This document shows, in pieces, positions 43,781 through 54,284 of a DNA stretch of 64,000 nucleotides (position 1 is its first letter; each line of letters begins with the position of its first letter). This DNA is from Arion vulgaris (lineage: Eukaryota > Mollusca > Gastropoda > Stylommatophora > Arionidae): positions 39,988,428 through 40,052,427 of the forward strand of contig CM036761.1 in the NCBI GenBank assembly GCA_020796225.1, read 5' to 3'. Made by a program: the position numbers and the translations under genes. The notes beneath the pieces are model-generated. The model saw only the letters and a list, made by a program, of their open reading frames with translations, ran no database searches and was not told the origin of the DNA.

Positions 43781-44982
43781 AAACACGTAATCACAAAGTA
43801 CTGTAGTTTTACAAATTACAAAAACAATGACAAAATACAGCAACGTTTCGACCAACAAGGCCTTTATCAAGCAAACGAACACAGGAGTGATAATTTTTTT
43901 TTAAACAAATGGACGACCAAATACAAACGTTTCTAATGAAAATCTGGGAATAAAACGAATAACGAAATAAATGTAACACAAAAACACGCATAAAAACTAG
44001 AAATACGAGTAGAACGGAAGAAACAATGAAAAATCTAGTAAATATATAACTTGAATACATGCAACATATACCTATATAGATTACAAAGCATGGGAAGAGA
44101 AAGTACTAAGAAGCATAGAATGTAATACGTTGAGCCCACGTGGTCGCAAGGTACCATACAAAGAAATCAACCGATTCTCCAGAGCAAATCGACTGCGATC
44201 ATCCGAGGAACATGATCGGATGGCTGTGACCTGGACATCGTGAGCTCCTAAATGGACAGTATCATTGAAATGGGTGGCTACAGGAGTCACAGAGCATTGG
44301 CGTATGTCGCGCAAGTGTTGGGCGAATCGGTCACTGAGCCTCTTGCCTGTCTCGCCGATATAAGCATTGTTACACCGCTTACAGATAATGGCATAGATAA
44401 GATTACAGGACTCACATGTGAAACCATCGTCAATAAGAAACGTGGCTAAAGGAAAGATACAGTACGCGTCTGTATCACATAAGCATACTGTTGCAACGCC
44501 AATGGCCAACTGGACAGTGCCAAATGAGTCTGATATCGGACTTAAGGCGACTATGTACCAACATATCCTTAAGACTTCTGTCCCGTCTGTATGCCACCAA
44601 AGGATAGTTGGGGAAGACAGAACGGGTCTCAGGATCTGACTTAGGATAGACAGATGACGGAATAAAACATTTTTCACCAGTGAACTATGGGGTGGAAAGT
44701 TAAGATAAGTTTTACTCTGTCAGAGTTAGTAGTGCTAAGCTGGCTGGTGAGGGCCTGCCGGCGAGTGATTTTCTAAACTCGATGCATAGCCGAGACAAGC
44801 ACTTCCGATATAGGCGCTGAGAAGAAATCAAGCATCTCGCGAGCTCTCTCAAGAAAATCTTCGTCCTCGCTACAAAGGCAACGAAGGAGCAAGAGCTGAG
44901 AATGGCAAAGAGTCACGACAAGCCCGGAGATGGGAAGAAGTATAAAGGAGAAAACTATGTGCAGTAGTAGGCTTGTAATATA
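43781..44982 (-). mobile_element. Penelope-like element, left arm (GIY-YIG endonuclease part)
   Basis: 3' part of a Penelope-like retroelement. The minus-strand frame 44,081-44,677 encodes CESCNLIYAIICKRCNNAYI, GETGKRLSDRFAQHLRDIR, the CxxC-type GIY-YIG endonuclease with the conserved IY, YIGET and R..H motifs, then a block with ALENRLISLYGTLRP holding the metal-binding E. Upstream (44,690-44,980) lies decayed sequence from after the RT thumb. The 3' end has CAGCAACGTTTCGACCAAC and AAGGCCTTTATCAAGC, the typical terminal motif. No RT catalytic motifs. It pairs with the right arm as a near-palindrome. Confidence 0.85.
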
Positions 44983-45007
44983 CTGATGTAATGATAGTGG
45001 ATAGTGG

Positions 45008-46225
45008 ATATATTACACGCCTACTGATGCACATAGTTTCCTCCTTTATACTTCTTCCCATCCCCGGGCTTGTCGTGACTTTGCCATTCTCGCAGCTCTT
45101 GCTCCTTCGTCGCCTTTGTAGCGAGGACGATGCTTTTCTTGAGAGAGCTCGCGAGATGATTGATTTCTTTCGCAGGCGCCTATACCCGGAGAGGGTGCTT
45201 GTCTCGGCTATGCATCGAGTTCAGAAAATCACTCGCCAGCGGGAACTCACCAGCCAGCATAGGACTACTAATTCTGACAGAGTAAAACTTATCTTAATTT
45301 TCCACCCCCATAGTTTACTGGTGAAAAATGTTTTATTCCGTCACCTGTCTATCCTTAAGTCAGATTCTGAGACCCGTTCTGTCTTCCCCAACTATCCTTT
45401 GGTGGCATACAGACGGGACAGAAGTCTTAAGGATATGTTGGTACATAGTCGCCTTAAGTCCAATATCCAGACTCATTTTGGCACTGTCCAGTGTGGCGTC
45501 GGCGTTGCAACATGTGTGCTTATGTGATACAGACGTGTACTGTATCTTTTCCTTTAGCCACGTTTCTTATTGACGATGGTTTCACATGCGAGTCCCGTAA
45601 TCTTATCTATGCCATTATCTGTAAGCGGTGTAACAATGCTTATATCGGCGAGACAGGCAAGAGGCTCAGTGACCATTCGCCCAACACTTGCGCGACATAC
45701 GCCAATGCTCTGTGACCCTGTAGCCACCCATTTCAATGATACTGTCCATTTAAGAGCTCACGATGTCCAGGTCACAGCCATCCGATCATGTTCTCGGATG
45801 ATCGCAGTCGATTTGCTCTGGAGAATCGGTTGATTTCTTTGTATGGTACCTTGCGACCACGTGGCTCAACGTATTACATTCCTATGCTTCTTAGTACTTT
45901 TTCTTCCCATGCCTTGTAATCTATATGGGTATATGTTGCATGTATTCAAGTTATATATTTACTAGATTTTTCATTGTTTCTCTTCCGTTCTACTCGTATT
46001 TCTAGTTTTTATGCGTGTTTTTGTGTTACATTTATTTCGTTATTCGTTTTTATTCCCAGATTTTCATTAGAAACGTTTGTATTTGGTCGTCCATTTGTTT
46101 TTTTAAAAATGATCACTCCTGTGTTCGTTTGCTTGATAAAGACCTTGTTGGTCGAAACGTTGCTGTATTTTGTCATTGTTTTTGTAATTTGTAAAACTAC
46201 AGTACTTTGTGATTACGTGTTTTGC
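45008..46225 (+). mobile_element. Penelope-like element, right arm (GIY-YIG endonuclease part)
   Basis: Inverted partner of the left arm. A plus frame (from about 45,050) reads LRRLCSEDDAFLERAREMID, FFRRRLYPERVL and VFPNYPLVAYRRDRSLKDML, the post-thumb segment before the endonuclease in Penelope-like proteins. After a frameshift near 45,500 CESRNLIYAIICKRCNNAYI and GETGKRLSDH follow. The first C..C cysteine pair is altered (CESR) and the R..H part is frameshifted, so it is dead. It ends GCTTGATAAAGACC then GTTGGTCGAAACGTTGCTG. Confidence 0.85.
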
Positions 46226-46429
46226 ATATTTTGACAACCAAAACGTCTCTTCATTTGCTAATGATCTTAGTGACTCATTGGTAAAGCAGACTTCATATTA
46301 TGTTAATTCACACCATATCTTATCCTCCCATCTTTCCAGTTGTACTCTTACAAGATTTGGTAAAACATTCTTTAAAACGCAGTGTAGATTCGTCATAAGT
46401 TACTTTATCCTTGTCTAATAATGATATAA

Positions 46430-46855
46430 AGGAAGACTGCAGTAAAACTATGTAAAACGGCGAAACAAGTAATAACAAAGAATGGTAGTTTTATAAAAAC
46501 AAAAATAATGACAATACACAGCAACGTTTCGACCAAAAGGCCTTTATCAAGTCTTTTATTTATAATTTAAATGTGTATAAGTTATATATTTAGTAGATAT
46601 TTTTGTCCTTTCTCTTCTTTTTTTCACTTCTAGTTTTTCTGCATTATTTTTGTTATTCGTTTTTAGTCATGGACTTTCATTTTATGACCGTTGGAATATC
46701 TCTATCGTAGTTTGTATGGAGTGTGCTGTAAAATTCGTCACTCCTGTTGTTTCATTTGTTTGATAAAGGCCTTTTGGTCGAAACGTTGATGTGTATTGTC
46801 ATTGTTTTTGTATTTTGTAAAACTACAATACTTTGTTATTACGTGTTTATCCTTA
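46430..46855. mobile_element. Second, shorter Penelope-like inverted pair
   Basis: 46,430-46,557 carries GCAACGTTTCGACCAAAAGG then CCTTTATCAAG in minus orientation. 46,560-46,855 carries TTGATAAAGGCCTTTTGGTC then GAAACGTTGATG in plus orientation. Only terminal, non-coding sequence on both sides. Confidence 0.75.
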
Positions 46856-47126
46856 TCTAACAGATGTTCCTAGCAACCAAGGTGCGTCCATGTTATTCAT
46901 TTCTAAACTAGATAGCAGATCTTATCCATCATGCTGCTGGAAATAACTAATGGAAACTTCGGAACCATTCAAATGACATCTGTGTGATTTATTTTATAAC
47001 ATATTGGCTTCAAAAAGGTATCACTAGGCATATATATATATATGGCTTTTTTCATCTTTATAGACGGTCAATAGCGAAGTGTTTTACAGTGACAACTTCT
47101 GAGTTTGCGCTTTTCTCTCTTGTTGT
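46856..47126. other. No recognisable feature
   Basis: AT-rich; (TA)n at 47,029-47,042. Confidence 0.5.
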
Positions 47127-47395
47127 TCAGCTCATACATAACTCTCTTCTCAAAAAGACTACGCCTTTGCGCAATATGGCTTTCCACACAGCTCTGTCAT
47201 CATGTATTTTTTCCCATGTGCTGGGATCTATAGAAAAGTTTTTCATTGAGGCTTTGCAGACATCTTTATATCTGAGCAGTGGTCTGCCCTGGTGCCTCTT
47301 CCTCCGAAAGTTCACAGAACAACATTTGTTTTGGTATGCGACAAATTTCCATTCTTCTCACATGTCCCAACCGTCTTAGTCGTTATGATGACCAT
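47127..47395 (-). pseudogene. LINE ORF2 C-terminal fragment
   Basis: Minus frame reads KRHQGRPLLRYKDVCKASMK, then IDPSTWEKIHDDRAVWKAIL and RKG, a classic LINE tail: R..G....RYKD..K.S.....I....WE....DR..W...[I/L]..G. Another frame upstream keeps RLGHVRRM. One frameshift separates the two. Confidence 0.85.
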
Positions 47396-47450
47396 GGGCT
47401 TATGATGACCATGGGCTTATGATGACCATGGGCTTATGATGACCATGATA
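47385..47450. repeat. 17-bp tandem repeat, 4 copies
   Basis: TGATGACCATGGGCTTA repeated between two LINE fragments. Confidence 0.9.
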
Positions 47451-47459
47451 CTAAACATC

Positions 47460-47650
47460 ACAACTTGTTTATTCTTCTCTGTTCCTCGTGGAGCACAGTG
47501 TAAGAACAGTTGTCACCCATTTACCCGGTCTTTGAACCGTTTTTGTATGGTTTCCCAGGATAATGGAGACACTTCAACTCTTCGACAAAACTCCTTCTTC
47601 AAGTCTGTTTGGAACGTTCTTTTTTATTCTGTCCTTTCGGGTTCCACTTA
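47460..47650 (-). pseudogene. LINE ORF2 C-terminal fragment, different family
   Basis: Minus strand reads WNPKGQNKKERSKQT, RRSFVEELKCL, a KNGSKTG.. frame and CST/RN at the end, resembling the tail W.P.G.....RP..TWRR..E.ELK...W......A..R..W of many LINEs. Frameshifted. Confidence 0.6.
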
Positions 47651-48034
47651 AGTGCTTGTCTAGTCACACTTGACTGTTTTTCGCCAGGTATGCCCTAGCT
47701 ATCGTCATTTTCTAGCATTAAACTTGCTTGCAAATTAAAACCTTCATTTCATCCCCCATTAGCTCGTCCTGTGTAGAACTTTTGTCATCGTAACATAGGC
47801 CTACCTTAGAAATCTTTATTTCTATCACATGTCAGACGACATGTCTCTCTTGTTGAAGTCCTCTATCCATTTGTTATCTCTTCTCGTCTTGATCTTCTTC
47901 TTCTCAACTTTTCCTTAATACCTCTTTCCATAATTACTTATTCTGAGATTTCATATCTTATTGTGACGTATTGTGATAGTCAGTTATTTGTTTTTTTAAT
48001 CTTGGTCTTTATTTTTTAACTTAAATCATTGTTG
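47651..48034. other. No recognisable feature
   Basis: T-rich unique sequence. Confidence 0.5.
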
Positions 48035-48230
48035 TCCTCATGTAGGTCTATCATCATCAGGTGCCGTGCCGGCTGTCGTAGGCGTTCATGGATCTCCACA
48101 AATCTCTGTCGTTGGTGTGTGCTATCAACTCAGATGTTGACGCTCTACTGTGTCATGAAGTCAAGATATCCACAATTTTCTCTCTCTGTCTTCCTCTGTC
48201 TCGTCTACTCTCGATTTTACACATAGTTGA
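48035..48230 (-). pseudogene. LINE ORF2 extreme C-terminus
   Basis: Matches 206-365: ATCATCATCAGGTG, CATGGATCTCCACAAATCTC and TCAGATGTTGACGCTCTAC. On the minus strand this encodes the DRDLWRSM-type tail. Confidence 0.7.
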
Positions 48231-48590
48231 AACACATATATGTGTCTTATTAAGCAAATAAATGAATAAATCATTTTTATTAAATAATATTGTGTATTCT
48301 TAGCTGACCTCGACTTTGTTTTTCTAAATCAAAAATATTTTACCATTTTATCCTCTTGTTTGTTTCATTATATTGATATGTTTATTTTCGTGCACAGAGA
48401 GGACGTCACAAACACTCGAAAACAGCTCGTTCGATTTCCAAATCTTCATGTTCCGACACCAACAAGTCATAAAACATAATATTGAACAGATGAATTGTGG
48501 GATCGTAAATGCGCGTGAGGTGAAAGGTGGGAGATATCTGTTGTTGAACTTAATAACAGAGAAACAAGGACGCTTCTTTAAGATCATCCA
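48231..48590. other. Upstream region of the EGF-like gene
   Basis: AT-rich. A 73-codon frame at 48,373-48,594 (+) has no recognisable domain and ends just at the possible TATA box. Confidence 0.4.
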
Positions 48591-48640
48591 ATAAAAGCCG
48601 GATAATTCGTCCTGTTGTTGTCTCCGTGAGTATTCAGTTC
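48591..48640 (+). promoter_or_regulatory. Possible core promoter of the EGF-like gene
   Basis: ATAAAAG at 48,591-48,597 could act as a TATA box, with TTCAGTT (48,633-48,639) as an initiator about 40 bp downstream, slightly far. The leader to the ATG would be about 190 bp. Inferred from position only. Confidence 0.3.
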
Positions 48641-48823
48641 TGAGACCTGAGATGACCACACCACCCCGGTTCATCTCTACCTGACAGTTGAAACAACTCA
48701 CAACAACAGCTGTATCATAAAGAAAGATTAACATCAAACAGCAATTATCCTACAACAAAGCATTACAACCACAAGTGACAAGACAATCTAAGAACAAACA
48801 AGTAAACTGTTGAAGACGCTAAA

Positions 48824-48911
48824 ATGTTGCCGTGGCCAGCTCTGCTTGTCCTGTTGTTGCAGAATGTTGATGCGGATGCTGTTCCTGGTGTTGTCACAAT
48901 ATCTTCAAACC
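48824..48911 (+). CDS. Exon 1: signal peptide
   Basis: ATG at 48,824 follows GACGCTAAA (A at -3). The first residues are MLPWPALLVLLLQNVDADA: short n-region, hydrophobic core PALLVLLL and a small-residue cleavage zone around ADA, as in a classical signal peptide; mature protein would start near VPGVVTISSN. The exon ends in AAC C followed by the donor GTAAGTTA, leaving phase 1. There is no other ATG between the possible promoter and this one in the same frame without a stop. The 29-codon exon plus long first intron is a common layout for secreted animal proteins. Confidence 0.7.
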
Positions 48912-49069
48912 GTAAGTTACATCTTCTTTTTTGTCTTTGGTATTTTAGTGAAGTAATTCCAATGAAATCAGTAACATTAAGTGTTTTATGTTGACGCCAG
49001 GTTTTCAATCAAGACAAAAGTAATATTGTTCTTGGTTGTGATTAAGAAAGTACTTGTATCCATGTGTAT

Positions 49070-51700
49070 CGATTTTCAACTTGTAGTGTATTCACTTGTG
49101 TGTAAGTGTGTCAACTGTGTGTAGTGTTCTACTGTGTATACGTGTTTCAACTGTGTAAGTGTGTCAACTGTGTGTGTTTCCACTGTGTATAAGTGGTTCA
49201 ACTGTGTGTAAGTGTGTCCACTATGTATAAATGTTTCAATTGTGTAAGTGTGACCACTGTGTATACGTGTTTCAACTGTGTGTAAGTGTGTCAACTGTGT
49301 ATAAATGTTTCAACTGTGTGTAAATGTTACCACTGTGTATATGTGTTTCAACTGTGTGTAAGTGTGTCAACTGTGTGTGTTTCCACTATGTATAAGTGGT
49401 TCAACTGTGTGTAAGTGTGTCCACTATGTATAAATGTTTCAACTGTGTAAGTGTGTCCACTGTGTATACGTGTTTCAACTGTGTGATGTTTCACTTGTAT
49501 ATGTTTCAACTGTGTGTAAGTGTTCTACTGTGTATATGTGTTTCAACTGTGTAAGTGTTCAACTGTGTATAGTGTTCAACTGTGTAAGTGTATCCACTGT
49601 GTATACGTGTTTCAACTGTGTAAGTGTATTCACTGTGTGTAAGTGTGTCAACTGTGTGTAAGTGTGTCCACTGTGTATACGTGTTTCAACTGTGTGTAAG
49701 TGTGTCACTGTGTATACGTGTTTCAACTGTGTGTAAGTGTGTTCACTGTGTTTCAACTGTAAGTGTTCCACTGTGTATACGTGTTTCAACTGTGTAAGTG
49801 TTTCACTGTGTATAAGTGTTCAACTGTGTGTAAGTGTGTCTACTGTATAGTGTTTCAACTGTGTAGTGTGTCAACTGTGTTACGTGTGTTCAACTGTGTG
49901 TAAGTGTGTCCACTATGTATAAATGTTTCAATTGTGTAAGTGTGACCACTGTGTATACGTGTTTCAACTGTGTGTAAGTATGTCAACTGTGTGTAAATGT
50001 TCCACTGTGTATAAGTGTTCAACTGTGTGTAAGTGTGTCCACTATGTATAAGTGTTTCAACTGTGTGTAAGTGTGTCCACTATGTATAAATGTTTCAACT
50101 GTGTAAGTGTGTCCACTGTGTATACGTGTTTCAACTGTGTGTAAGGTGTCCACTATGTATATGTTCAACTGTGTGAAGTGTCCACTATGTAAAAATGTTT
50201 CAACAGTGTGTAAGTGTGTCCACTATGTATAAATGTTTCAACTGTGTAAGTGTGTCCCTATGTATACGTGTTCAACTGTGTAAGTGTGTCCACTATGTAT
50301 AAATGTTTCAACTGTGTGTAAGTGTGTCCACTGTGTATAAGTGTTTCAACTGTGTGTAAGTGTGTCCACTATGATAAAGTGTTTCAACTGTGTAGTGTCC
50401 ACTAGTATAGTGTTTCAACTGTGTGTAAGTGTTCCACTGTTAAGTGTATCACTGTGTATAAGTGTGTCAACTGTGTAAGTGTTCCACTGTGTATAACGTG
50501 TGTTCACACTGTGTAAGTGTGTCAACTGTGTTACGTGTTCAACTGTGTAAGTGTGTCCATTGTGTATAATGTTTCAACTGTGTGTAAGTGTGACCACTGT
50601 GTATATGTGTTTCAACTGTGTGTAAGTGTGACAACTGTGTATGCAATGTTAAGTGTGTCCACTATGTTGTTCAACTGTGTTAGTGTTCAACTGTGTATAA
50701 ATGTTTCAACTGTGTGTAGTTTCCACTATGTATAAATGTTTCAACTGTGTGTAAGTGTGTCCACTATGTAAAATGTTTCAACTGTGTAAGTGTTCCACTA
50801 TGTATAAATGTTTCAACTGTGTAGTGTAAGTGTGTCCAACTGTGTATACGTGTTTCAACTGTGTGTAAGTGTGACCACTGTGTATATGTTTCAACTGTGT
50901 GTAAGTGTGTCCACTTGTATAATGTTCAACTGTGTGTAAGTGTGTCCACTTGTATAAATGTTTCAACTGTGTAAGTGTGCCACTGTGTATAGTGTTTCAA
51001 CTGTGTGTAAGTGTGTCCACTATGTATAATGTTTCAACTGTGTATAAGTGTGTCAACTGTGTTAAAATGTATCCAACTGTGTTAAGTGTTTCAACTGTGT
51101 TAAGTGTTCTACTGTGTAAGTGTGTCAACTGTGTATAATGTTTCAACTGTGTAAGTGTGTCAACTGTGTATAATGTTTTCAACTGTGTGTGTAAGTGGAC
51201 CACTGTGTATAGTGTTTCAACTGTGTGTAAGTGTGTCCATTTGTATAATGTTTCAACTGTGTGTAAGTGTGTCCACTGTGTATAAATGTTTCAACTGTGT
51301 GTAAGTGTGTCCACTATGTATAAATGTTTCAACTGTGTGTAAGTGTGTCCACTATGTATAAATGTTTCAACTGTGTGTAAGTGTGTCCACTATGTATAAA
51401 TGTTTCAACTGTGTATAAGTGTGTCAACTGTGCATAAGTGTCTCAACTGTGGATACGTGTTTCAACTGTGTGTAAGTGTGACCACTGTGTATACGTGTTT
51501 CAACTGTGTGTAAGTGTGTCAACTGTGTATAAATGTTTCAACTGTTTGTAAGTGTGACCACTGTGCATAAGTGTCTCAACTGTGGATAAGTGTGTCAACT
51601 GTGTGTAAGTGTGTCAACTGTGTGTAAGTGTATCCACTGTGTATATGTCTTTTAACTGTGTGTAAGTGTGTCCACTGTGTGTAAGTGTGTCAACTGTGTA
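49070..51700. repeat. 38-bp (19+19) minisatellite, about 70 copies, in intron 1
   Basis: Units TTTCAACTGTGTGTAAGTGT plus GTCCACTATGTATAAATG, each made of two related 19-bp halves. The middle (about 49,480-51,240) has many 1-3 bp indels while both edges are regular. Frames here are artefacts. Confidence 0.95.
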
Positions 51701-51711
51701 TAAGCATCTCC

Positions 51712-51840
51712 ACTTTCTGTATGTAAACTCATCTTCTGTATGTAAACTCATCTTCTGTATGTAAACTCACCTTCTGTATGTAAAAACACTTTCTGTATGT
51801 AAACTCAACTTTCTGTATATAAACTCAACTTCTGTAAATG
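51712..51840. repeat. 19-bp minisatellite, about 6 copies
   Basis: Units CTTCTGTATGTAAACTCAT. The period equals the half-unit of the preceding array, and CTGTATGTAA aligns with CTGTGTGTAA. Confidence 0.9.
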
Positions 51841-52208
51841 CCATCTTCATGAAACATGTAATCTGTAAAACGTGCTTTCATCACAACTCACCTTTAAGAC
51901 TCTCGAGCAACAAGCAGTTCTCCAAACATTATTATTGTTGTGGTCACGATTTCCTGTCGTGCTGTCACCATCGTCTTAATCGTCCCCTATCACGTCTTAC
52001 ATCAACCATGCTCTTTCTAGACAACTGTGACGTTTAATGTAACAGTTCACATTCTGTTTCCTCCACAACGTATTATTTATGTCACAATATTTATCAATGT
52101 TCACTTCTTGCAGGATGTTTGTATTGCTTCTTTCCCTTTTCCTAGAAATTACGGAATTTTGATTCAGCAATTTGTTTCAATAGATGTGATTTCCTTTTAT
52201 AATGCTTG
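51841..52208. other. Intron 1, no feature seen
   Basis: Unique AT-rich intronic sequence. Confidence 0.5.
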
Positions 52209-52662
52209 TATGAGGGGGCTCTGTCGCGTAGAGGTTTGGTGCTCGTATCTCGTGTCAAAGGTACTAGGTTCGCTCCCTCGTGAAACCATCTATATATTTT
52301 TCCAAAGATCCCTGATCTCATTGTAGGTGAAGTCGAGTTCCTAGTCCTATCAGAGACGAACGATAAAACGTAGGTCCCGTGTTTAATTTGAGCATGTAAA
52401 AGAACCCTTGGCAGTTCAAAATCAATAAAGAGCAGGCTGGAAAGCCGGTGCCAGTGAAAAGATTCATTAGAAAAGATTACAAATAAAATTCCTACAAAAT
52501 ATTTTACAATCTTCAAAATTATATCGGGGACCCTCGCCGGTGCTATGGAATTTGTGCACTGCAGCTGAGATCTTCCTGTGTAAGAAATAGATCAGAGCAC
52601 ACATGATTACACATCGAATTGCAATGATGATGGTCATATTAATCAATCAATCAATCAATGAT
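52209..52662 (+). mobile_element. SINE family B, copy 2, full length with ATCA tail
   Basis: Head GGCTCTGTCGCGTAGAGG, B-box-like GGTACTAGGTTCGCTCCC, body GTGCTATGGAATTTGTGCAC, and tail (ATCA)n at 52,640-52,662. Co-linear with 3,098-3,512. Confidence 0.85.
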
Positions 52663-52664
52663 GG

Positions 52665-52925
52665 TTCATGACGCAACAGAGACCATTCATAGGGCAACGG
52701 CTTTGCCGGGCCAGTAAAACCGGTTGAAATTAAACGATCTAAATTTAATCAGTGAGTTTAGGTGTATGCATACCCAGAATGTAAAGTAGACTCCGCAGAA
52801 GATGTGGGGGGAAAAAACCACATGGATCAACAACCAAAAAAGTATAAACTCAAATCGAGATTTGTAGCCTAAATAGCTAGTAGAGACACGTAGAAGGCGT
52901 TAGTTCCCCATTTCACCTGAATCAG
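52665..52925 (+). mobile_element. Dispersed repeat, family H, copy 2
   Basis: AGGGCAACGGCTTTGCCGGG, CAGTGAGTTTAGGTGTATGC and GTAGACTCCGCAGAAG are diverged from 30,890-31,030. Confidence 0.5.
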
Positions 52926-52929
52926 TCCA

Positions 52930-53066
52930 CTTATCTTGACTTATCTTAACTTATCTTGACTTCACTCTTGACTTATTATCTTGACTTATCTTGACTTATC
53001 TTGACTTATCTTGACTTATCTTGACTTATCTTGACTTATCTTGACTTATCTTGACTTATCTTGTTA
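52930..53066. repeat. 10-bp tandem repeat, about 13 copies
   Basis: TTGACTTATC repeated, with one longer irregular unit at 52,961-52,978. Confidence 0.95.
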
Positions 53067-53099
53067 CAGGATTTAGATGGACAAAGACGAGACAGAAAA

Positions 53100-53360
53100 G
53101 TGAATTTTCTTCTTCTTCTTTGCGTTCGTTCTTTACGACCAATTTTAATCACTCTTTGTGATATATTTGATCTTTGCCAAGAACGTGTATACGTAGCACA
53201 TTGGTTTGGTAGGCCCCTAAATGCATAGACCTCTACATATTTAGGACACATGCATCCGATTTCATCCAAACCTCCTTAGTCGCCTCTTACAACATGCGTG
53301 GCAGGTAACACTGGTTCTATTCTTTACACTCAAATTTGTGCCCCGGTAACCACTCGGGCG
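53100..53360 (-). mobile_element. Dispersed repeat, family I, copy 1
   Basis: TTAGTCGCCTCTTACAACAT, GCGTGGCAGGTAACACTGGT and CCCCGGTAACCACTCGGGCG match the reverse complement of 59,056-59,210. The end CGCCCGAGTGGTTACCGGGG looks like a tRNA A-box region, so it may be a tRNA-headed SINE. Confidence 0.6.
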
Positions 53361-53485
53361 AGAAAAGTGGATGAAATGCGCACCGCTTCCTGACTGTATA
53401 AGAAATCGCTAATAATTCTTTCATCCATTGAATTAGACTTGCTCTACTTCACCATGTTGCATTAGTTTGTAATTATCTAGAACGC

Positions 53486-53694
53486 CCGCGTGCCCAGCAT
53501 GTTCGTAGCGCGTTGGACTATGGGTGACAAGTCCTCTGTATGTGCGGGTTCAACTCCGCGGACTGGCAGAAAAGCTACAGGTTCCCCAGATTTACAGTGT
53601 TCGTGGCACCGAACCGAAGGGTTACGATGTCCATGACACTGAGCAGAAGAGCTTAGCTCACGCTTCCTGGATGAGTAAAAAAAAAAAAAAAAAT
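53486..53694 (+). mobile_element. SINE family D, copy 2, poly(A) tail
   Basis: TAGCGCGTTGGACTATGGGT, B box GGTTCAACTCCGCGGAC, body TTCGTGGCACCGAACCG and a 17-A tail. It matches 18,622-18,833. Confidence 0.85.
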
Positions 53695-53819
53695 TATCTA
53701 GAACTGCAGAAATAGAACAAGAAGTAACAAGTCACAGAAAATAATGCAACATCCAACAATTGCACAAATTCCCTGCCCATATTTTCCAAAACAGAACCAT
53801 ATCGTCCATCCGCACAACA

Positions 53820-54055
53820 TATAGACTGACTCGACTCTAGTAATCTTCTCATCCGTCGTCATCTATGAACATATAGACTGACTCGTCTCTAGTAATCTTC
53901 TCATCCGTCGTCATCTATGAACATATAGACTGACTCGACTCTAGTAATCTTCTCATCCGTCGTCATCTATGAACATATAGACTGACTCGACTCTAGTAAT
54001 CTTCTCATCCGTCGTCATCTATGAACATATAGACTGACTCGTCTCTAGTAATCTT
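53820..54055. repeat. 52-bp minisatellite, about 4.3 copies
   Basis: Units CATCTATGAACATATAGACT plus GACTCGACTCTAGTAATCTT and CTCATCCGTCGT. Variation only at GACTCGACTC versus GACTCGTCTC. Confidence 0.95.
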
Positions 54056-54284
54056 TCTTCTTCCTCTTCTTCACCTTTCAACTCCCAAAAGAGCAGAGGT
54101 TTTCAACAAATTTCTTCCAGTTCTTCCTCTTTGCTGCCACCCCTTCCAATTCTTTCCATATTTTTCCTATCCTATTAATATCAGCCTTCAGCTATGTCTA
54201 GGCCTTCTTTATCTTCTCTTTCCCTGCGAGTTCCAAAACAGTGTCTGCCTTGCAAATGATTCCGGTCGGTCTTCTTAATGGTAT

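Noticed and set aside
43781..46225. Hammerhead ribozyme in the Penelope-like ends
   Set aside because: Such motifs are known in this class, but I found no CTGATGA ... GAAA core on either strand here.
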